Origin: Helicobacter_D sp964464895
GTDB lineage: Bacteria > Campylobacterota > Campylobacteria > Campylobacterales > Helicobacteraceae
Reading direction: 5' to 3'
DNA length: 64,000 nt
Assembly (NCBI GenBank): GCA_964464895.1
Contig: CAYXGY010000006.1
Span: forward strand, 1 to 64,000
Part shown: one piece after another, positions 59,389 through 64,000 of the stretch
Position numbering within the stretch: the stretch's first letter is position 1
How the letters are laid out: each line of letters begins with the position of its first letter
Made by a program: the position numbers and the translations under genes
Notes under the pieces: generated by a model
What the model saw: the letters and a program-made list of their open reading frames with translations, nothing else
Databases searched by the model: none
What the model was told of the DNA's origin: nothing

Positions 59389-61851
59389 GTGGAATACAAT
59401 GCAAAAGTAATTGAGAAAAAGTGGCAGAAATTTTGGGAAGAAAATGGTTTGTATGAACCAAATCCAAATAAAACATTGCCCAAAAAATACATTTTGAGTA
59501 TGTTTCCTTATCCTAGTGGCAATATTCATATGGGGCATGTGCGTAATTATTGCATTAGCGATGCGATTGCTAGAAAATTTCGCAAAGAGGGTTTTAATGT
59601 CCTGCACCCTATTGGTTGGGACGCTTTTGGAATGCCTGCGGAAAATGCTGCAATCAAACATAAAACACATCCTAAAGCTTGGACTTATTCTAATATTGAA
59701 AATATGAAACGTCAGCTTTATAGCTTGGGATTCTCGTTTTCTAAGACGCGTGAGCTTGCGACTTGTGATTCTATTTATTCCAAATGGGAGCAAGCCTTAT
59801 TCATCGCAATGTGGGAAAAGGGCTTGATTTATCGTAAAAAGGGCTTCTTGAATTGGTGTCCCAAAGACCAAACCGTGCTTGCTAATGAGCAGGTGATTGA
59901 GGGTAAATGTTGGCGTTGTGATACGCCTGTGGTGCAAAAGGAAATGTATCAGTATTACATTAGGATTACAGATTATGCTCAAGAGTTGCTAGACGATTTG
60001 GATACCTTAGAGGGTAGATGGCCTAGTCAAGTGCTGACAATGCAAAGAAATTGGATTGGCAAATCAGAGGGTTTGAGTTTTGCATTTGAGTTAGAAAATA
60101 AAGTAGAATCGCCTGATTGCACAATAGAATCCATAGAGGTTTTTACCACGCGTCCAGATACGATTTTTGGCGTGAGTTATTGTGCATTAGCCCCAGAACA
60201 CCCATTAGTTAAAGTTGTGTTAGAAAACGTAGAATCTTATGGAATCACACAAGAGCAAAAGGCGCAAATTATTGCAATACAAAATACAAGCGAAAAAGAA
60301 CGTGCGCAACAAGAAAAAGAGGGTGTGCCGCTTGGTATCTCTGTGATTCACCCCTTAACAAAAGTTAAGATTCCATTGTGGGTAGCGAATTTTGTCCTTA
60401 TTAGCTATGGAAGTGGGGCAGTGATGAGTGTGCCCGCACACGATGAAAGAGATTATGATTTTGCTAAAAAATATCATTTGCCCATTATTCCTGTAATTGC
60501 GCCTAGAGATTCCAATATCAAATTACCCAAAGAGGATTTTTATGGTGAAAATGGAATCTTAATCCATTCCAATGAATATAATGGCTTAGATAATGAGGAA
60601 GCCAAAGCAAGAATTATTGAGTATTTTGAGCAGCACCAATTAGGAAAAGCTGTGGTAAATTTTAAATTGCGTGATTGGGGTGTTTCAAGACAACGTTATT
60701 GGGGTACTCCGATTCCACTGATTCATTGTGAAGATTGTGGAATCTTGCCAGAACAGAATTTGCCTGTTTCTCTGCCTGAAGATATTGTGATTGACGGAGA
60801 AGGGAATCCACTAGAGAGACACCCTTACTGGAAGTATTGCACCTGTCCTAAATGTGGCAAAAATGCTATTAGAGAGACCGATACATTAGATACTTTTGTG
60901 GAATCTAGCTGGTATTTTTTGCGTTATACCACTCCTCAAGAATTGCGTCAAGACGAAATGTTAAGTCGCTCCGATGAGCATTATTGGATGAATGTAGATG
61001 AGTATATTGGAGGGATTGAACACGCGATTTTGCACTTGTTGTATTCACGATTCTTTACTAAAGTTTTGCGTTCTTTAGGATATACGGATTCTAATGAGCC
61101 TTTTTCACATCTCTTAACACAAGGTATGGTAACCAAAGAGGGCGCAAAAATGAGCAAGTCTAAAGGCAATGTCGTAGATCCTGAAGAGATTATCGCACAA
61201 TATGGTGCAGACACTGCGCGATTGTTTATTTTGTTTGCTGCTCCGCCTGTGCGCGAATTAGAATGGAACGATTCCGCAGTAGAGGGTTCTTATCGCTTTA
61301 TTAAACGACTTTGTGCAAAAACCGAAAAAATACAAAAGATTCAAAAACTACCCAAAATAGAGGTGCAAAATTTGAATGAAAAAGAGAAATATGCCCGCAA
61401 AAAAGTCTATGAAGCTTTAAAGAAATATCAAGAGACTTTCTGCCACGAGAATGGTTATGCTTTTAATACTTTAATTGCTGCGTGTATGGAAGCCTTGAAT
61501 GCCTTGAGCGAACAAGATAATGCAGAAATTTGGAGTGAGGGATATTTCATACTCTTAAATATTTTAGAACCAATCATTCCGCATATTTGCTGGGAATTAA
61601 GCCAAGAATATTTTAATTTAGAAAATTTTAAAGGAATCGCATTAGACGAAGAAGCTCTCAAAGAAGATTCCATTATGATGGCGATTACGATTAATGGGAA
61701 GCGGCGCGGAGAAATTAAAGTAGATTTGAATTGTCAAGATAAGGAGGTATTGGAGCTTGCCAAAGCGGAAGTCTCTAAATGGATAGAGGGAAAAATGATT
61801 GTAAAAGAGATTGTCGTGCCCAATAAACTCATTAACTTTGTGGTGAAATAA
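59389..61851 (+). CDS. leuS: leucyl-tRNA synthetase
   Basis: LeuS (820 residues) charges tRNA-Leu. The class I signatures are present: HIGH-like HMGH in PYPSGNIHMGHVRNY, and KMSKS in GAKMSKSKGNVVDPE. The editing domain (CP1) is at about 220-410, with TTRPDTIFGVSY, a standard editing motif. The start is GTG at 59389 behind AGGAG. Stop overlaps lptE by one base. Confidence 0.97.
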   Translation: MEYNAKVIEKKWQKFWEENGLYEPNPNKTLPKKYILSMFPYPSGNIHMGHVRNYCISDAIARKFRKEGFNVLHPIGWDAFGMPAENAAIKHKTHPKAWTYSNIENMKRQLYSLGFSFSKTRELATCDSIYSKWEQALFIAMWEKGLIYRKKGFLNWCPKDQTVLANEQVIEGKCWRCDTPVVQKEMYQYYIRITDYAQELLDDLDTLEGRWPSQVLTMQRNWIGKSEGLSFAFELENKVESPDCTIESIEVFTTRPDTIFGVSYCALAPEHPLVKVVLENVESYGITQEQKAQIIAIQNTSEKERAQQEKEGVPLGISVIHPLTKVKIPLWVANFVLISYGSGAVMSVPAHDERDYDFAKKYHLPIIPVIAPRDSNIKLPKEDFYGENGILIHSNEYNGLDNEEAKARIIEYFEQHQLGKAVVNFKLRDWGVSRQRYWGTPIPLIHCEDCGILPEQNLPVSLPEDIVIDGEGNPLERHPYWKYCTCPKCGKNAIRETDTLDTFVESSWYFLRYTTPQELRQDEMLSRSDEHYWMNVDEYIGGIEHAILHLLYSRFFTKVLRSLGYTDSNEPFSHLLTQGMVTKEGAKMSKSKGNVVDPEEIIAQYGADTARLFILFAAPPVRELEWNDSAVEGSYRFIKRLCAKTEKIQKIQKLPKIEVQNLNEKEKYARKKVYEALKKYQETFCHENGYAFNTLIAACMEALNALSEQDNAEIWSEGYFILLNILEPIIPHICWELSQEYFNLENFKGIALDEEALKEDSIMMAITINGKRRGEIKVDLNCQDKEVLELAKAEVSKWIEGKMIVKEIVVPNKLINFVVK

Positions 61852-62357
61852 TGATTGGAATCTCGAAAATTATTTCCTTCCTTGCTTGCTTGATGGTATT
61901 AAGTGCGTGTGGTTACCAGCCTATCGCACATAGGGCACAAGAAGCAGTCGGAGATAAGGTCTTTGTGGAAGTCAAAATCAATCCACGCGACCCACAAAAT
62001 AGTGTGGTTCTTAAAGATGAGATTACGAGAGCAATCTTTGAACGTTTGCACGTTAATGTTGGAAGCAGGGAGGATTCTACTTCTGCCATTGAAGTGCAGT
62101 TGCAAAGTATAAACTTTAATGCTCTTGCAGAGAATCGCACAGGATTCGCAACTTTTTATCGTTGTGTCGTCAATGTGAAATTTAAATATACTAATACTTC
62201 AACCCAAAAAACACGCATTTTTTCCAAACAAGGCTATTATAATTTTTCACTGAATAGTTCTTCTTTTGTTACGGATTCCATTCGGCTTGAAGCAATCAAT
62301 AAAGCGGTTTTACAAGCCATTGATGGTTTTATTTTACAAATAGGAATTAATGGATAA
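61851..62357 (+). CDS. lptE: LptE-like outer-membrane lipoprotein
   Basis: A 168-residue lipoprotein: the signal peptide ends in the lipobox LSAC (Cys near residue 20), followed by GYQPIAH as in LptE/RlpB. LptE plugs the LptD barrel that inserts lipopolysaccharide in the outer membrane. The small alpha/beta domain (about 35-160) fits the family. It sits in leuS-lptE order, known also in E. coli, and overlaps both neighbours by one base. Confidence 0.85.
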   Translation: MIGISKIISFLACLMVLSACGYQPIAHRAQEAVGDKVFVEVKINPRDPQNSVVLKDEITRAIFERLHVNVGSREDSTSAIEVQLQSINFNALAENRTGFATFYRCVVNVKFKYTNTSTQKTRIFSKQGYYNFSLNSSSFVTDSIRLEAINKAVLQAIDGFILQIGING

Positions 62358-63586
62358 TGATACAAAATGCTCAAATCATTGCTAGGGAAGCATTAAGGGA
62401 GTTATTAAAAGAGGGTAAAGAACCAACACCAGAATTTTATACCGAAGCTTTTTATGCGCAAGCGAAGAAATTGGGCATTCGTGTCGATGAGAGAGACTTT
62501 AGTATGGAAAAAATCCTTGAAATGCTAAGTCAAGAGGTCAAAGAAAGTCTTTTAAATCGTCAATTTAAAAATAAAAATGAATTGATTACTTCTTTAGTAA
62601 AATCTATTCATCATCTCTTTTTCTACAAAAAAAATTTTTATACTCAATTAGAGATTCTAAAATTGCTTTTGCGTTTGCTTGCAACACACCCACAAAAAGA
62701 AATTAGCCAGCTTGCTAAGGGGCAATTATTGGAGATTGATAAACTCAATGCCCAATCTATGCAAATGTGGCGCGAACGTTGGGCGGAGCAGATTAAAGGA
62801 ATCGTAGAATTGGATTTTGTGGATTTGGCGAAAGGTTTAGAGATTTTGAGTGGTTTTAAGATTCCAGATTCTGCTTTTTGCCAATGGCAAGAGGAGGCGC
62901 GCAAAATATTAAAAGCGGATACGAAGAAAGATAAAAAAATAAAACTCTTACATAAACTAGAAAAGATTTTGAAAGAACAATTTGCCAAAGCAACACAAAA
63001 TCAAGATGCAGGAGAATCTCAAGCAGCCCCACACAAAGAATCTCACAAGCATAAGCATAAAAACCACCACCTTCCCTTAAAGTATCAAGATATTTATTCT
63101 TTGCCTATTGATGCGATGACGACGCTTGTAGGCAAGCAGGGAATGCAAAAGGTATTGGATTTTGCAGAATCGCAGTTTAAAGAAAATCATAAAAATTATT
63201 CCGTCATTGTCTTTGGTATTTCGGCATATGACAAAATCAAAGAGCATTTCGGATTGGAGGCGGCAAAGCGTGTATTGGCGACTCTAGGAAAATTGCTTAA
63301 GCAATACAGCAATGAGAGTGATTTGATTGCATATTATGGAGACGAGGAATTTTTGGCGTGTTTGTTAGACCGTACAAAGGAGGAGGCAATCCAATTTATC
63401 CGTAATTTAGATTCTGTTGTGAGCCAAAGTATCTTTATGTTTCAGCAAACGCGTATTAATATTTCTTTGAGTGCGCAAGTTTCTCATAGGGTGGAATCTG
63501 AAAGTTTGGAAAATATGCTCAAAGTAAGCTTGGAGGAATTTAGCCAACACAAAGATTCTAAGGGGATTATTGATTATGAATCTTAA
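62357..63586 (+). CDS. protein with helical N-terminus and degenerate GGDEF-like domain
   Basis: A 409-residue soluble protein. Residues 1-215 are predicted helical. A His/Lys-rich linker follows (about 225-240; ESHKHKHKNHH). The C-terminal 140 residues follow the GGDEF fold: VFGISAYDKIKEHFGLEAAKRVL, then YYGDEEFLACL and a closing INISLSAQV. The motif reads YGDEEF rather than GGDEF and the metal-binding Asp of strand 1 is absent, so it should not make cyclic di-GMP. It could bind nucleotide or act as a scaffold. I recall an uncharacterised gene at this place (lptE-x-folC) in C. jejuni. It overlaps folC by 11 bases. Confidence 0.8.
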   Translation: MIQNAQIIAREALRELLKEGKEPTPEFYTEAFYAQAKKLGIRVDERDFSMEKILEMLSQEVKESLLNRQFKNKNELITSLVKSIHHLFFYKKNFYTQLEILKLLLRLLATHPQKEISQLAKGQLLEIDKLNAQSMQMWRERWAEQIKGIVELDFVDLAKGLEILSGFKIPDSAFCQWQEEARKILKADTKKDKKIKLLHKLEKILKEQFAKATQNQDAGESQAAPHKESHKHKHKNHHLPLKYQDIYSLPIDAMTTLVGKQGMQKVLDFAESQFKENHKNYSVIVFGISAYDKIKEHFGLEAAKRVLATLGKLLKQYSNESDLIAYYGDEEFLACLLDRTKEEAIQFIRNLDSVVSQSIFMFQQTRINISLSAQVSHRVESESLENMLKVSLEEFSQHKDSKGIIDYES

Positions 63587-64000
63587 TGCACACAATGAAA
63601 CACAATTAGAAAGATTTTTAGATGAAAAGGGAGCAGAATACGCCCCCTTTGACCCTATGCGTGCGCCTAGAATCTTAGAGCAATTAAAGATTTCCAAACC
63701 CTCTTCACAAACAATTATCCAAGTGATTGGCACGAATGGTAAGGGAAGCACGGGGAGATTTTTAAGTCTAATGTTACATCAATTGGGTATGCGTGTGGGG
63801 CATTTTAGTTCCCCACATTTGTTATGCCTTAGCGAACGTTTTTGGAAAAATGGAGCAAATCTTTCAAGAGAAGCTTTAAATGAGGCTTTTTTGGCACTTG
63901 ATTCTATGGCGGAATCGCAATTAGAGCAAGCAAGTTATTTTGAAGTCTTGACTTTTTTGGCATTGAGTGTTTTTAGTGATTGTGATATTGTCGTGCTTGA
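63576..64000 (+). CDS. folC: folylpolyglutamate/dihydrofolate synthase FolC, N-terminal part
   Basis: The frame is open from an ATG at 63576 to the window edge, giving the first 141 residues (MNLNAHNETQLERFLDEKGA). FolC adds glutamate to folates. The Mur-ligase-like P-loop IGTNGKGSTGRFL is near residues 53-65, and HFSSPHLLCLSERF is the family signature after it. It starts inside the end of the upstream gene (11-base overlap). The remainder is outside the window. Confidence 0.93.
   Translation, partial: MNLNAHNETQLERFLDEKGAEYAPFDPMRAPRILEQLKISKPSSQTIIQVIGTNGKGSTGRFLSLMLHQLGMRVGHFSSPHLLCLSERFWKNGANLSREALNEAFLALDSMAESQLEQASYFEVLTFLALSVFSDCDIVVL

Noticed and set aside
1..64000. CRISPR arrays, rRNA genes, insertion sequences, prophage
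   Set aside because: No regularly spaced repeats, rRNA signatures, transposase or integrase genes were found when reading through the window.

Overview
The window is chromosomal DNA from a Helicobacter-like member of the Campylobacterota. The evidence is low-GC DNA, a menaquinol fumarate reductase in the order frdCAB, a Campylobacterota-type flagellin, HspR/CbpA, NhaA, di-heme PetC, and local gene orders I recall from H. pylori and C. jejuni (nifU-x-murE, purA-fliJ-motE-like, yajC-secD-secF-x-leuS-lptE-x-folC). The species cannot be named from sequence reading alone.

Layout. 1-1025: 3' end of a flagellin gene. 1026-1593: no annotated-size gene, but a 20-residue hydrophobic ORF with a perfect Shine-Dalgarno, an opposing promoter and long-range mRNA complementarity, which together look like a type I toxin-antitoxin locus. 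1594-3836 (minus): murE, a conserved unknown and nfu. 4036-7495: frdCAB, followed by a terminator and tRNA-Ser(GGA). 7993-11839 (minus): sodC; then hisZ-purA-fliJ-motE-like. 11996-14281: an unknown Q/N-rich protein, hom, yraN. 14655-28386: the S10/spc/alpha ribosomal super-cluster with secY, map, infA, rpmJ and rpoA; rpmD and adk are absent. 28495-30579 (minus): a molybdopterin block (moaD-moaE-mobB-mogA) behind a small secreted protein; ridA is divergent.

Two accessory islands interrupt the housekeeping genes. Island 1 (about 31026-33400, between ridA and rplU) holds a broken NaChBac-type sodium channel gene, a broken secreted-protein gene, and a divergent pair: a small P-loop NTPase (minus) and a 69-residue helix-turn-helix protein (plus). 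Island 2 (about 39270-44343, between ychF and petA) holds a frameshifted DUF262/DUF1524 (GmrSD-like) gene, a nucleotidyltransferase-fold protein, a second copy of the same divergent pair in mirror orientation, and an SGNH-like two-part protein. The duplicated pair keeps gene sizes, divergence, a 160-173 bp intergenic region and operator-like repeats. It is the best candidate here for an undescribed two-gene system.

The remaining blocks are core genes: rplU-rpmA-obg-proB, dedA-like-pepA-ychF, petABC (cytochrome bc1), hypF (minus) divergent from thiE, cbpA-hspR (minus) divergent from addA-nhaA, and yajC-secD-secF-DUF-leuS-lptE-(degenerate GGDEF)-folC, running off the right edge.
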